DNA from: Proteus vulgaris
GTDB taxonomy: Bacteria; Pseudomonadota; Gammaproteobacteria; Enterobacterales; Enterobacteriaceae
Assembly: GCA_901472505.1 (NCBI GenBank)
Contig: LR590468.1
Location: 1,364,001-1,428,000 of the forward strand
Direction: 5' to 3'
DNA length: 64,000 nt
Positions 12,214-22,623 of this stretch are shown piece by piece. Below the pieces are notes generated by a model. That model saw only the letters and a list, made by a program, of their open reading frames with translations. It ran no database searches and had not been told where the DNA came from. The stretch's first letter is position 1; the number at the start of each line of letters is the position of its first letter. The position numbers and the translations under genes were made by a program.

Positions 12214-12547
12214 CCCATTCTCCAGTATATGTTAGTGAGTCGCTACGTTTTAAAAATGATCATCATAGATCTTCACTAAAACGTTTTGCATCACATCTTG
12301 CTGTCGTTGCGGTATAGATCTCATCCGCGGGTAGCAATTTTATATGAATTAAAAAAATTTGCCGACACTCATAACAGTTAATGTTAGGATTTTTGTCAGC
12401 ACAGAGTGTTATCACATTAACAAAATAGTCTTTTATCTCAAACCAGATTTATGTCTTCCTGTGTATATATCAGTAAATAAGATTAAATTTCACGAGTTCG
12501 TTAGTCACATTCGTCGTAATTCGACATTTCAAAGGAGGAAAAACACA

Positions 12548-12766
12548 ATGGATATTAAGGAAGTAGAACTATTGCTCATTCAATTAGAAAGCAAAGTTGC
12601 TTTCCAAGATGCGACTATTGAAGAGTTAAATCAGGTGGTTACACAGCAACAAATTGAAATTAGTCGCTTTAAAGAAGCATTAAAGATTGTCACTGAGCGC
12701 TTAAAAACATCTCAATCCTCAATAATTGCAAGACCCGAGGATGAAACACCTCCCCCACACTATTAA
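12548..12766 (+). CDS. slyX: SlyX family protein
   Basis: SlyX is a small protein of unknown function conserved beside slyD. The 72-residue product is a predicted coiled coil (about residues 4-52) and ends in the characteristic PPPHY. The start at 12548 is chosen because a strong AGGAGG lies 9 bases upstream; a longer upstream frame has no such site and no similarity to the family. Confidence 0.9.
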   Translation: MDIKEVELLLIQLESKVAFQDATIEELNQVVTQQQIEISRFKEALKIVTERLKTSQSSIIARPEDETPPPHY

Positions 12767-12800
12767 GTGATGACTTTCCTTTTAACGTAATCAAAAAAAC

Positions 12801-12827
12801 AAAAAGGAGCGTTTAAACGCTCCTTTT
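12801..12827. terminator. Bidirectional terminator between slyX and slyD
   Basis: AAAAAGGAGCG TTTAAA CGCTCCTTTT forms a strong palindrome between these convergent genes. Confidence 0.88.
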
Positions 12828-12845
12828 GATCTTTCTTTAGACAGA

Positions 12846-13484
12846 TTAGTGTTGGCAACCGCAACCGCCATGACCGTGGCCGTGACCACCGTTGCCATGA
12901 CCTTCGCCACCGCAGCATCCACCTTCTTCACCGTGAGAATGGCCATGACCATGACCACCGCCACAACATCCACCGTCTTCACCGTGACCGTGGCCACCAC
13001 AACATTCGTGCTCTTCTTCTTCACCGTGCACGTGGCCGTGTGCTAATTCTTCTTCTGTCGCTTCACGAATAGCAACGATTTCAACATGAAACTTCAGGTT
13101 TTGGCCTGCTAACATGTGGTTACCATCAACGATAACTTCGTCACCTTCAATACCTGTAATTTCTACTGGTACAGGACCTTGATCGGTATCCGCAAGAAAA
13201 CGCATGCCAACTTCTAACTCATCAACACCAACAAAAACATCTTTTGGAACGCGTTGAACTAAGTTTTCATCGTATTGGCCATAAGCATCATCAGAAGCCA
13301 CTTCTACGTCGAATTTCTCACCGACTTCGCGACCTGTTAATGCATTTTCTAAACCACTGATTAAAGAACCACGGCCATGCAGATAGTCTAACGGTGCGCT
13401 CACCGTGGACTCATCAACTAAAACACCGTCTTCTGATCTTACTTGATAAGCCAGACTAACTACCAAGTCGTTTGCTACTTTCAT
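12846..13484 (-). CDS. slyD: FKBP-type isomerase and metallochaperone SlyD
   Basis: SlyD combines prolyl isomerase and chaperone activity with a metal-binding tail that supplies nickel to hydrogenase. The 212-residue product has an FKBP core with the insert-in-flap domain (about residues 1-150). Its tail from about residue 157 is made almost wholly of His, Cys, Gly and Glu, with several HGHGH and CCGG blocks. The tail is somewhat longer than that of the 196-residue E. coli protein. It is transcribed separately from yheV-kefB upstream. Confidence 0.96.
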   Translation of the reverse strand: MKVANDLVVSLAYQVRSEDGVLVDESTVSAPLDYLHGRGSLISGLENALTGREVGEKFDVEVASDDAYGQYDENLVQRVPKDVFVGVDELEVGMRFLADTDQGPVPVEITGIEGDEVIVDGNHMLAGQNLKFHVEIVAIREATEEELAHGHVHGEEEEHECCGGHGHGEDGGCCGGGHGHGHSHGEEGGCCGGEGHGNGGHGHGHGGCGCQH

Positions 13485-13573
13485 GACATCTCCTACATAC
13501 CCGTGGGCAAAATTTTCCCGATTGTAACGAAAAATAAATCTTCTGTATCGGGTTATATCAAAAAAACCTACAA

Positions 13574-13777
13574 TTATTGTGGTGTAAAGATCCCAATGAC
13601 CTGTTCATTTTCACGAACAAGTGAATTAACTTCACCCTCTGTTTGTCGTTGCTGATGGCCACATTGAGCACATTCGACAATATCAACTTTATCTTCGCGC
13701 CACATTTTGAGTGTGTCTTGAGCTTGACAGTGTGGGCACACAGCTCCTGCGATAAAGCGTTTACGGGTTGCAGACAT
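13574..13777 (-). CDS. yheV: YheV family zinc-ribbon protein
   Basis: YheV is a 67-residue protein of unknown function with four cysteines in two CxxC pairs (CPHC and CAQC), a zinc ribbon. The start at 13777 (MSATRKRFIAGAVCP) lies 5 bases after the kefB stop and matches the E. coli protein length; an upstream in-frame ATG lies within kefB. It ends with VIGIFTPQ, the conserved tail. It forms the last gene of kefG-kefB-yheV. Confidence 0.9.
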   Translation of the reverse strand: MSATRKRFIAGAVCPHCQAQDTLKMWREDKVDIVECAQCGHQQRQTEGEVNSLVRENEQVIGIFTPQ

Positions 13778-13781
13778 GGGG

Positions 13782-15644
13782 TCAGTTCTCCTGTTTATCA
13801 ATAGATCTTTTTTCTTTACTTATTTGAGGAATGTCCTCTGTTAAAGATTCATCCCAAATATCAGGTTGATGATGCTCTTGGCGAATTTCTTCATTAAAGA
13901 GTTCTTCAAGCTCTCGCCTTGCTTCTTTTACGCGAGATACGTTGGAAACCTCTTCTGGTGATTCATCCACCAGCTTTCTGAGTAATTGCATATCCAAACG
14001 GCGAAAATGCTGTTGCGCTCGATAAGCTTGATGAGGATGCATACCCAATTCAATTAATGTCTTACGGCCTAACTCTAAAGCACTAGAAAATGTTTCTCGA
14101 CTAAAATCTGTTACACCCGCTTTAAGCAATTCATGAGCCTCAACACGCCCTCTTGCTCTTGCAATAATATGCAAATTAGGAAAGTGACGCTGACAGAGGT
14201 GAACAATTTCCATCGTTGCTTCAGATTCATTACTCGTGATAACAATCGTTTTTGCGTATTCCGCACCTGCCGCTCGTAATAAATTAAGATCCGTTGCATC
14301 ACCATAATAAACTTTATAACCGTATTTACGCATGGTACTTAAACTTCCCACATCATGCTCTAGTACGGTGATGTTAATCTTGTTGGCCATCAACAAGCGT
14401 CCTACAACTTGCCCCATTCGACCAAAACCAACAAGAATGACTTCTGGATGATTATTTTCAACAAAAGGCTGTTCGTCTGTTTTGGCCTCATTATAACGGC
14501 GAGATAACACAGCGTCTGTCATTTGCATCACAAGTGGTGTAGTCATCATAGAAAGCGTGACAACCACCAGCAATAATGCCATTTGCTGACTATCTAATAC
14601 CCCCATCGCCATTGATGTTGAAAAAACAACGAAGGCAAATTCACCACCTTGACTTAATACTGATGAAAACTGTAAACGTGTAGAAAAGCGCAATCCAGCT
14701 AGCCATGCAATGCCATAAAGTATTAGTCCCTTAGTTATCACGAGAATAAGCACACCCAGTAAAACCTCAGGTAAATAGCGCCATAAAATACCAATATCTA
14801 AAGACATGCCGACAGAAATAAAAAATAGCCCTAATAATAACCCTTTAAACGGTTCAATAGAGATTTCTAATTCATGCCTATACTCTGAATCTGCTAATAA
14901 CACGCCAGCAATGAAGGTTCCCATTGCCATTGAAAAACCGAGAGTTTCCATAAAAATGGCGGCTCCCAGCACGACTAATAGTGCTGCGGCTGTAAAGACT
15001 TCTCTTACACCCGATTTCACCACTAAACGAAACAGAGGTCGTAATAAATAACGCCCACAAATCAACAATGCCGCAAAAGAAGCAATTTTTAATCCAATGC
15101 GATACCAATCACTACTAGCTGTTTCCCCCGCAAGTAATGGAATAACAGCAAGAATAGGGATCACAGCCATATCTTGAAATAACAGCACCGCAAAACCTAA
15201 CTGCCCTCCCTCGTTATGATTCATCCCTTTTTCATTCATAAGCTGTAGTGCCATAACCGTTGAAGACATTGCAATACCCAATCCACCAATAACCGCCGCT
15301 TGCCATGAAAAAGAGGTTAAAACGAGAATAAGTCCTGAAAAAATAGAAGCGGTGAAAACTACCTGCATGGAACCCACACCAAATATAGCGCGTCTTAATT
15401 CCCATAGCTTAGCTGGGTTTAATTCCAATCCAATCAAGAACATTAGGAAAACCACACCTAATTCAGAAAAATGTAAGATGTCATCAACATCTTTAAATAA
15501 CCCAAGCCCCCAAGGTCCAATAACAATACCTGCTATCAAATACCCTAATACCGCCCCAATTTTAAGACGTTGTGCAATAGGCACCATGACCACCGCAGCA
15601 CAAAGGAAAAAGAGCACCGCTTTAATCATCCAATTATCTTCCAT
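13782..15644 (-). CDS. kefB: Glutathione-regulated potassium efflux protein KefB
   Basis: KefB is a K+/H+ antiporter held shut by glutathione and opened by glutathione adducts to protect against electrophiles such as methylglyoxal. The 620-residue product has a 12-helix cation/proton antiporter domain (about 1-385) and a cytoplasmic RCK domain with the nucleotide-binding GFGRMG near residue 407. A charged C-terminal tail makes it slightly longer than the E. coli protein. Its start overlaps the kefG stop by one base (TGATG), so the pump and its ancillary subunit are coupled. Confidence 0.95.
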   Translation of the reverse strand: MEDNWMIKAVLFFLCAAVVMVPIAQRLKIGAVLGYLIAGIVIGPWGLGLFKDVDDILHFSELGVVFLMFLIGLELNPAKLWELRRAIFGVGSMQVVFTASIFSGLILVLTSFSWQAAVIGGLGIAMSSTVMALQLMNEKGMNHNEGGQLGFAVLLFQDMAVIPILAVIPLLAGETASSDWYRIGLKIASFAALLICGRYLLRPLFRLVVKSGVREVFTAAALLVVLGAAIFMETLGFSMAMGTFIAGVLLADSEYRHELEISIEPFKGLLLGLFFISVGMSLDIGILWRYLPEVLLGVLILVITKGLILYGIAWLAGLRFSTRLQFSSVLSQGGEFAFVVFSTSMAMGVLDSQQMALLLVVVTLSMMTTPLVMQMTDAVLSRRYNEAKTDEQPFVENNHPEVILVGFGRMGQVVGRLLMANKINITVLEHDVGSLSTMRKYGYKVYYGDATDLNLLRAAGAEYAKTIVITSNESEATMEIVHLCQRHFPNLHIIARARGRVEAHELLKAGVTDFSRETFSSALELGRKTLIELGMHPHQAYRAQQHFRRLDMQLLRKLVDESPEEVSNVSRVKEARRELEELFNEEIRQEHHQPDIWDESLTEDIPQISKEKRSIDKQEN

Positions 15645-16198
15645 CAGACATGCTCCCCTTCAAGTGGCGCACCTAACCAATGGCGATAAGCCTCTCCAAT
15701 ATGCGTCAATGTTGTTTTAGACTGTTGCCTTGCTGAATACACAATCATAGGCGATAACCAACGCATACCACACATTTCTGCCATTAATTCGAAAGGACGT
15801 AATAATTCAGTGAGTGTGTAGCGATTCTTTCCGTTATGTTGGTAAGCATATTCAGGTTCGCCTGTGGTCACAACACAGCGAAATGCTTTCCCTTTTAAAT
15901 GTGACCTTCCACTTTGATTTACAAAAGGACGTGTTAGTACTCTATCTTGCCACTCTTTTAATAATGCTGGGCAACTATATGTTTGTAGTGGAAATTGAAA
16001 AACAATCACTTGATGCTGACACAGCAAGGATTGCTCATGATGTATATCAATAAAAAAATCAGGATAAGTAGCATATAAGTCATGGATAGTTATATTCTCT
16101 AGATCCCTCACCGCATTTAGTAACGCTTTATTAGCAATTGATTGGCGCGGCTCGGGATGGACATACACCAGTAATACATTTGATGCGTTTAACATCAT
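15644..16198 (-). CDS. kefG: KefB ancillary protein, flavodoxin-like quinone oxidoreductase KefG
   Basis: KefG is the cytoplasmic flavoprotein of the flavodoxin_2/NQO1 type needed for full KefB activity. The 184-residue product has the opening strand [13 protein letters not shown], the [18 protein letters not shown] segment of the family, and the [10 protein letters not shown] loop. It precedes kefB with a one-base overlap. It is read divergently from yheS. Confidence 0.94.
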   Translation of the reverse strand: MMLNASNVLLVYVHPEPRQSIANKALLNAVRDLENITIHDLYATYPDFFIDIHHEQSLLCQHQVIVFQFPLQTYSCPALLKEWQDRVLTRPFVNQSGRSHLKGKAFRCVVTTGEPEYAYQHNGKNRYTLTELLRPFELMAEMCGMRWLSPMIVYSARQQSKTTLTHIGEAYRHWLGAPLEGEHV

Positions 16199-16316
16199 TC
16201 CTCCTTACAAAACGTGTCAGAAACCATTTTTTCCGTTACCATGCACGCATTGTGACCAACTGTTACGAACAACTTACTCTATATATTAATTTACATACTC
16301 CTAATAGACGATATTT

Positions 16317-18248
16317 ATGATTGTTTTTTCTTCTTTGCAAATTCGCCGTGGTGTCAGAGTGTTACTGGATAATGCCAGTGCAACTATTAATCCAGGGCAA
16401 AAGATTGGTCTAGTCGGCAAAAATGGTTGTGGTAAAACCACATTACTCTCTTTATTAAAAGGTGAGCTTCAAGCTGAAGCGGGAAATGTGACCTTTCCCA
16501 GTACTTGGGCAATGGCGTGGGTTAATCAAGAAACACCTGCACTTGATGTACCAGCAATTGATTATGTCATTGATGGTGATAGAGAATATCGCCAACTAGA
16601 ACAACGATTACAAAAAGCCAACGAGATCAATGACGGCCACGCTATTGCGCTTATTCATGGGCAATTAGATGCCATTAATGCATGGACAATACAATCTCGT
16701 GCTGCAACCTTACTTAATGGCTTGGGTTTTAGCCAACAGCAACTTAATGAACCTGTAAAATCATTTTCAGGCGGTTGGAGAATGCGTTTAAACTTGGCGC
16801 AAGCGTTAATTTGTCGTTCTGATTTACTATTACTTGATGAGCCTACCAACCACTTAGATTTAGATGCCGTTATTTGGCTTGAGAAATGGCTGAAAAGCTA
16901 TACTGGTACCTTAATTTTAATTTCCCATGACCGTGATTTTCTTGATCCGATCGTGGATAAAATATTGCATATTGAACAAGAGAAAATCTTTGAATATTCA
17001 GGTAACTACTCTTCATTTGAAATGCAACGGGCAACAAAACTCGCTCAGCAACAAGCCTTGTTTGAAAACCAGCAATCAAAAATTGCACACTTACAAAGTT
17101 TTATCGATAGGTTTAAAGCAAAAGCCACTAAGGCTAAACAAGCACAAAGTCGAGTGAAAATGCTTGAGCGAATGGAGCGCGTTGCACCAGCTCATACCGA
17201 TAACCCATTCCAATTTAGTTTCCGTCAACCTGAAAGCTTACCTAATCCATTACTCTCGATGGAAAAAGTCAGTGCTGGTTATGGTGAAAAAATTATTCTT
17301 AATGATATTAAGCTGAATTTAATCCCTGGCTCACGTATTGGGTTATTAGGGCGAAATGGTGCAGGTAAATCGACGCTAATTAAATTACTTGCGGGTGAGC
17401 TTGAACCACTACAAGGAAAAATGGCTCTCTCAAAAGGCATTAAACTAGGTTACTTTGCACAGCATCAATTAGAGTTTTTACGCTCAGATGAATCAGCGCT
17501 ACAACACCTAACTCGTTTAGCGCCTAAAGAGACTGAACAGAAATTACGTGACTATCTTGGTGGCTTTGGTTTCCATGGTGATAAGGTTACCGATGCTTGT
17601 GGTCAATTTTCTGGGGGTGAAAAAGCACGTTTAGTGTTATCCCTTTTAGTCTGGCAACGCCCTAATTTGCTGTTAATGGATGAACCAACTAACCACCTCG
17701 ATTTAGATATGCGCCAAGCGCTAACTCAAGCTTTAATTAGCTTTGAAGGCGCGATTGTTGTGGTATCGCATGATAGGCATTTACTGCGATCAACAACCGA
17801 CGATCTCTATCTTGTTCATGATGGTCAAGTTGAACCTTTTGATGGCGATCTTGATGATTATCAGCAGTGGTTAGTTGATCAAAACCGCCAAGAAACACAA
17901 GCCAATAAAAACCAACAAGATAAAGACAATATCGCGACAACAAATTTAAGTGCGCAAGACAAAAAAGAGCAAAAACGCAAAGAAGCCGAGTTTAGGCAAC
18001 AAACCCAACCTCTGCGTAAAAAGCTGACGATATTAGAAAGTAAAATGGATAAACTCAGCCAAGAGTTGACACTTATGGAAACGGCGCTTTCTGACAGTGG
18101 TATTTACGATGTCAGCCGTAAAAATGAGCTTTCTGATTGTTTAAACCGACAAGGTATCGCAAAGTCAGCGCTTGAAGAAGTTGAAATGGAATGGATGGAA
18201 TTACAAGAAACATTGGAAGAGATGACAAATACATTTGGATCTCAGTAA
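16317..18248 (+). CDS. yheS: ABC-F family ATPase YheS
   Basis: ABC-F proteins are soluble tandem ATPases that act on the ribosome. The 643-residue product has two ATPase cassettes with Walker A motifs GLVGKNGCGKTT (near residue 33) and GLLGRNGAGKST (near 342), signature motifs FSGGWRMRL and FSGGEKARL, and LLDEPTNHLD twice. A charged linker joins the cassettes and a coiled C-terminal tail of about 90 residues follows. There are no membrane segments. It ends next to an unrelated chemoreceptor block; in E. coli yheT follows directly. Confidence 0.95.
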   Translation: MIVFSSLQIRRGVRVLLDNASATINPGQKIGLVGKNGCGKTTLLSLLKGELQAEAGNVTFPSTWAMAWVNQETPALDVPAIDYVIDGDREYRQLEQRLQKANEINDGHAIALIHGQLDAINAWTIQSRAATLLNGLGFSQQQLNEPVKSFSGGWRMRLNLAQALICRSDLLLLDEPTNHLDLDAVIWLEKWLKSYTGTLILISHDRDFLDPIVDKILHIEQEKIFEYSGNYSSFEMQRATKLAQQQALFENQQSKIAHLQSFIDRFKAKATKAKQAQSRVKMLERMERVAPAHTDNPFQFSFRQPESLPNPLLSMEKVSAGYGEKIILNDIKLNLIPGSRIGLLGRNGAGKSTLIKLLAGELEPLQGKMALSKGIKLGYFAQHQLEFLRSDESALQHLTRLAPKETEQKLRDYLGGFGFHGDKVTDACGQFSGGEKARLVLSLLVWQRPNLLLMDEPTNHLDLDMRQALTQALISFEGAIVVVSHDRHLLRSTTDDLYLVHDGQVEPFDGDLDDYQQWLVDQNRQETQANKNQQDKDNIATTNLSAQDKKEQKRKEAEFRQQTQPLRKKLTILESKMDKLSQELTLMETALSDSGIYDVSRKNELSDCLNRQGIAKSALEEVEMEWMELQETLEEMTNTFGSQ

Positions 18249-18264
18249 TTACCTATCATTCATT

Positions 18265-18300
18265 AAAAAAGGAACTGTTTTAAGTAAAATAGTTCCTTTA
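18265..18300 (+). terminator. Terminator after yheS
   Basis: GGAACT ... AGTTCC with a T-rich tail follows the yheS stop by about 20 bases. The remaining gap to the chemoreceptor promoter is AT-rich and shows nothing else. Confidence 0.65.
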
Positions 18301-18490
18301 CCTTTATCTCATTATTCATTCTTAAAATTTATACAATTCATTTCACTTACGGTATTTATATCATTTTATAGTAGCACTATTTACACAAAATATAATCTTA
18401 CCCTATCTGGTAATACCCCAGTAAAAATAACAAGCTAACATTTATTTTCTGACTATTCAGATTAAGTAAGGGAAATAAATTCTTTCACAC

Positions 18491-18517
18491 TAAAGTTTCT
18501 AACATTCCAGCCGAATT
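18491..18517 (+). promoter_or_regulatory. Sigma-28 (FliA) type promoter
   Basis: TAAAGTTT at 18491-18498, 11 bases, then GCCGAATT at 18510-18517 closely matches the flagellar class III consensus (TAAAGTTT-N11-GCCGATAA). It lies about 60 bases before the first chemoreceptor gene. Confidence 0.85.
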
Positions 18518-18579
18518 AATCATTCTGCTAAGTGGACCTCCCACTTACCGACGAAAAGATAAAGCTAATAGGTAGGGTT

Positions 18580-20262
18580 ATGTTAAAACGAATTAAAATC
18601 TCTCAAGGTTTAATGTGTGTCCTGACGCTGTTTTGTATTATTCAGATTATTTCTGGAGTACAAAGTATTCACGATGCCTACCAGACTCAGAATAAACTCA
18701 AGAAAATTTCATACAGTTTCGACCAACTACGCACAATGGATAATACTTATGCGGAGTTGAATACATTACGTACTGATATTATTGCACAAGCATTTAGCTA
18801 TATTTCAAATCCTCAGGCTGAAGATGCAAACATCACTGCATTTATGCAAACTATGCCAGCGCGTAAAGCACAAGTTGATACTCTGATGAATGAGTATGTT
18901 GATTTATCCGCTCAAACAGGATTTGATCAACAGCGTATGGCGCAGATCAAACAGCTTTATCAAAAAAGCCGCGCTGATCTTGATTTGTTAGCACAATATT
19001 TAAATGAGCGAAATACCAATGCTGTTCGATTGATCTTAAAAAGCCCAGCCAATACTGATTTTACCAACTCACTGTATGAAGCCACAGATTTTATTACAGA
19101 TGACGTGGTCAATCCGTCAGTGGCTGAAGCGGAAAAGAACTACTACAGTATGTTATGGATAGCCTCTACCTTTATGGGTATTTTCCTTATCTTCACCACA
19201 TTAGTTCTTATTTGGATCCGCAAATACATCATTGCTCGTATTAATCAAATGATCACCTATCAGGAAACTATCGCTAAAGGCGATTTAGTCAGTCGTATAG
19301 ATAGTGATGTTTCGGGTAATACTGAAATAGACCAGCTTATGCTGGGCTTACAACAAATGCGAGCACAATTAAAAGAGATGGTGAGCGCTATTCGAAATAG
19401 TAGTGCCACCATTTATACCGGTGTACAAGAGATTGCGGCAGGAAATAATGACTTATCCAGCCGAACAGAAGAGCAAGCCAGCGCATTAGAAGAAACCGCA
19501 TCCAGTATGGAGCAGATGACAGCAACTATCCGTAATAATACCGATAGCGCTCGTGAGGTCACAGAACTGGTGATGAGTACCGCTGATATCGCTGTTCAAG
19601 GTGGAGAACATAGTAACAAGATGGTCATGACGATGACAGATATTGCCGATCGCTCACAAAAGATTGGTGAAATCACGGCTGTTATTGATGATATTGCATT
19701 CCAAACAAATATCTTAGCTCTCAACGCAGCGGTTGAAGCCGCAAGAGCGGGCGAACAAGGCCGAGGATTTTCTGTAGTTGCAAGTGAAGTGCGCAACTTA
19801 GCACAGCGAAGTGCCGAAGCAGCGAAAGAGATCAAAGAGCTTATCGAATCAACAATCTTACGTGTTAGACAAGGTAATGATCTGGTTGAACAAGTCAGTT
19901 TATCAATGGGTGAAATTGTCACATCCGTCAATCATGTTTCAGGTTCAATGAAAGAAATTTTATCTGCATCAGAAGAGCAAACTCGTGGTATTGCACAAAT
20001 TAGTCTTGCTGTTAATGAAATGGATAAAGCAACTCAACAAAATGCAGCCATGGTTGAACAATCAACCGCTGCGTCTACCACACTAAGTGAACAAGCCAGT
20101 ATGTTAGATATTATCGTAAATACATTTAAAGTAGAGAACGAAAAACCAGCACTGACTAAGTTACCCACCTTTTCAGCTCAATCACAAGAAAAAGAGGTGA
20201 TTAAAACATCAACAATAAAAACGAATCATCATGAAACCGATGATAACTGGGAAAGTTTTTAA
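18580..20262 (+). CDS. Methyl-accepting chemotaxis protein (first of two paralogs)
   Basis: This is an inner-membrane chemoreceptor that signals through CheW and CheA. The 560-residue product (start [12 protein letters not shown]) has a first membrane helix (about 10-30), a periplasmic domain of about 160 residues with a four-helix-bundle look, a second helix (about 190-213), a HAMP domain and a full signalling domain with [20 protein letters not shown] at the hairpin. It ends in NWESF, a CheR/CheB docking pentapeptide, so it is probably a high-abundance type receptor. The ligand cannot be read. A sigma-28 type promoter precedes it. Confidence 0.93.
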   Translation: MLKRIKISQGLMCVLTLFCIIQIISGVQSIHDAYQTQNKLKKISYSFDQLRTMDNTYAELNTLRTDIIAQAFSYISNPQAEDANITAFMQTMPARKAQVDTLMNEYVDLSAQTGFDQQRMAQIKQLYQKSRADLDLLAQYLNERNTNAVRLILKSPANTDFTNSLYEATDFITDDVVNPSVAEAEKNYYSMLWIASTFMGIFLIFTTLVLIWIRKYIIARINQMITYQETIAKGDLVSRIDSDVSGNTEIDQLMLGLQQMRAQLKEMVSAIRNSSATIYTGVQEIAAGNNDLSSRTEEQASALEETASSMEQMTATIRNNTDSAREVTELVMSTADIAVQGGEHSNKMVMTMTDIADRSQKIGEITAVIDDIAFQTNILALNAAVEAARAGEQGRGFSVVASEVRNLAQRSAEAAKEIKELIESTILRVRQGNDLVEQVSLSMGEIVTSVNHVSGSMKEILSASEEQTRGIAQISLAVNEMDKATQQNAAMVEQSTAASTTLSEQASMLDIIVNTFKVENEKPALTKLPTFSAQSQEKEVIKTSTIKTNHHETDDNWESF

Positions 20263-20334
20263 GTTCCCAAAAAAGTGAAAGCTAGGTGCAATAAATAGTC
20301 TATTACATTACATATAACAAAACCTCTACCTACC

Positions 20335-20362
20335 ATACTCCCAGCCATTTTTCTGGGAGTAT
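20335..20362 (+). terminator. Hairpin after first chemoreceptor gene
   Basis: ATACTCCCAG ... CTGGGAGTAT makes a 10-bp stem about 70 bases after the stop. The T tract after it is poor. The rest of the 20263-20698 gap is very AT-rich and, apart from a small palindrome AAAAACGATCGTTTTT near 20390, shows nothing. Confidence 0.6.
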
Positions 20363-20698
20363 GTCTAACCCACGATACATTGACATATTAAAAACGATCG
20401 TTTTTATACGAAAAAACATATTTTTTAAGAAAATTAAACGCATTCATCAAGACGATGTATCTATTTCACTTATCATAAAATAAAACGAACACTAAAAATA
20501 AAACACAGCTACAATCGCTTTATTATTCAGCAAAGACATTATTAAATCTTAATATTAGCAAATAAACATAAAAAATTAGTAAGATAATATACCTATAGTC
20601 TTTTATATAAATCATTAGAATATTTTAGCTATTAGCTGGTAATTAAAACTAAAAAAAGAAATATAAATCATCTTTACCATTAAATAGAGTAGAAAAGG

Positions 20699-20725
20699 TA
20701 AAGTTTTTAGATATTAAGCCGAATA
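20699..20725 (+). promoter_or_regulatory. Sigma-28 (FliA) type promoter
   Basis: TAAAGTTT at 20699-20706, 11 bases, then GCCGAATA at 20718-20725. It precedes the second chemoreceptor gene by about 68 bases, nearly the same arrangement as for the first. Confidence 0.85.
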
Positions 20726-20792
20726 AGTTTAATTGATGAATGTTTATCGCTCCTTGCTGTGTGTCCTACAAATCAATTAAATAGGTAAGGCT

Positions 20793-22535
20793 ATGCTGAA
20801 ACGAATAAAAATATCTAATGGCTTAATGTTTATCTTAATACTGTTTTGCACCATTCAACTTTTCTCTGGTGCAATGAGTATCCGTGACGCGAGTTTAACA
20901 AATAAGCGGATCTCACAATTAGCAAATGGCTTTGAACAGATAAAAACGATGGATTATGGTTATGCTGAGTTAAATAAATTACGTGAAGATATGCTTAATG
21001 TTATGTTTGACGCTCATCTCACGCCCGACATTGCAGAAGATAAAATTACCCACTTTCTATCCACCTATCCACAACGCAAACAAGAAGTTACCCATATTAT
21101 TAGTGCCTATTTTTCTTCCGCTCAAAATGCCAATTTTGATCCCGAAAAAATAGAAAAAATGAAAAAACTATTTAACCGAGTACTTTACGATCTCGATCAG
21201 CTTGCATCATGTTTAGAAATTCATGATTACTACGGCTTTCAATCCCTTTATGCACATAATACCAATGAACGATTCACTCAATCCCTCTATGAAGCAACAG
21301 ATTATCTCAGTGATAACGTGGTGACCCACGCAAGAGAAGCCGCACAAGGTAATTACGAACGCACATTAATTTTAGCGTTTGTTTTTATGTTTATTTTTAT
21401 TCTTTTTACGGTTCTTGTTGTACTTTGGATACGTCGAAATATTGTTTTACGTATCAATCAAATCGTGGATTATATGTCAGAAATTTCTCAAGGAAATTTA
21501 TTAGAAAATAAAGACATCACAGCAAAAGGGAATAATGAAATTGACCAATTAATTACGGGTATTCAGTATATGCGCACTGAACTCTCATTAATTGTAAATG
21601 CTATTCGAGGAACAAGCCATCATATTTACACGGGTGTTCAAGAGTTATCAGCAGGCAATACCGATCTTTCTTGCCGTACTGAAGAGCAAGCAAGCGCATT
21701 AGAAGAAACCGCATCTAGTATGGAACAACTCACAGCAACAGTGAGAAACAATACAGAAAGCGCTCGTGAAGTTTCACATCTCATTAATCAAACATCAAAT
21801 ATTGCCAGTAAAGGGGGAGATGTCACGAATAGAATGGTTAAAACTATGACGGATATTGCCGAAAGTTCGCAAAAAATTGGTGAAATTACCACCGTTATTA
21901 ATAGCATTGCTTTTCAAACTAATATTCTCTCATTAAATGCGGCCGTTGAAGCAGCTAGAGCGGGTGAGCAAGGACGAGGTTTTTCGGTGGTGGCGACTGA
22001 AGTGAGGGAATTAGCACAGCGTAGTGCAGAAGCTGCGAAGGAAATAAAAGAATTAATTGATGCTTCAATTAGCCGAGTTCGCCATGGTAATGATCTTGTT
22101 GAGCAAGTTAGCATGTCTATGGGTGAAATACTGACCTCTGTCAAACATGTTGAAGACTCAATGACAGAAATTTTATCCGCATCTGAAGAACAAACTCGTG
22201 GTATTACTCAAGTCTCTCTGGCCGTTACAGAAATGGATAAAGCAACCCAACAAAATGCCGCTATGGTTGAACAATCCTCCTCTGTAGCAAGTTTATTGAC
22301 TGAAGAAGCGGGTAATCTTGAACAGATCGTTGAGCAGTTTAAAACAACGGAAAGTAAGCAGTACGATAAAAAATCACATCATAACGTCATTGAAATACCG
22401 TTCTCTTCTGAAAAGTTATCACAGAAAAAAGGGGAAAAAATAAAAAACACCGTCAAGGATGAAATAAAAGAGAGAAATTCCACAAAAGAAACATCCATCA
22501 AAAATGATGAAGACGATGATTGGACAAGCTTTTAA
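20793..22535 (+). CDS. Methyl-accepting chemotaxis protein (second paralog)
   Basis: This 580-residue receptor is a clear paralog of the one just upstream: [19 protein letters not shown] opens both in nearly the same way, and HAMP and signalling domains align. The periplasmic ligand domain (about residues 35-190) has diverged most, so the two probably sense different ligands. A Lys-rich linker of about 45 residues follows the signalling domain before the C-terminal DWTSF, a variant of the CheR/CheB pentapeptide. It has its own sigma-28 type promoter. The pair looks like a tandem duplication. Confidence 0.93.
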   Translation: MLKRIKISNGLMFILILFCTIQLFSGAMSIRDASLTNKRISQLANGFEQIKTMDYGYAELNKLREDMLNVMFDAHLTPDIAEDKITHFLSTYPQRKQEVTHIISAYFSSAQNANFDPEKIEKMKKLFNRVLYDLDQLASCLEIHDYYGFQSLYAHNTNERFTQSLYEATDYLSDNVVTHAREAAQGNYERTLILAFVFMFIFILFTVLVVLWIRRNIVLRINQIVDYMSEISQGNLLENKDITAKGNNEIDQLITGIQYMRTELSLIVNAIRGTSHHIYTGVQELSAGNTDLSCRTEEQASALEETASSMEQLTATVRNNTESAREVSHLINQTSNIASKGGDVTNRMVKTMTDIAESSQKIGEITTVINSIAFQTNILSLNAAVEAARAGEQGRGFSVVATEVRELAQRSAEAAKEIKELIDASISRVRHGNDLVEQVSMSMGEILTSVKHVEDSMTEILSASEEQTRGITQVSLAVTEMDKATQQNAAMVEQSSSVASLLTEEAGNLEQIVEQFKTTESKQYDKKSHHNVIEIPFSSEKLSQKKGEKIKNTVKDEIKERNSTKETSIKNDEDDDWTSF

Positions 22536-22574
22536 TTCACTTATTATATGATGATAAAACAGTGGGTTAGGTAC

Positions 22575-22603
22575 AAAGACACCTATTTTTAGTAGGTGTC
22601 TTT
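22575..22603. terminator. Bidirectional terminator between second MCP and Aer-like gene
   Basis: AAAGACACCTA / TAGGTGTCTTT forms a perfect stem between the convergent genes. Confidence 0.88.
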
Positions 22604-22623
22604 AACTTCTTAATAATTACAAA

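Noticed and set aside
12849..13046. Thr/Val/Ala-rich ORF antisense to the slyD tail
   Set aside because: Its composition is the mirror of the His/Gly/Cys repeats of SlyD, so it is a shadow frame.
18301..18438. Continuation ORF after yheS
   Set aside because: Low-complexity AT-rich frame without a start signal; only the terminator and the sigma-28 promoter are supported in this gap.
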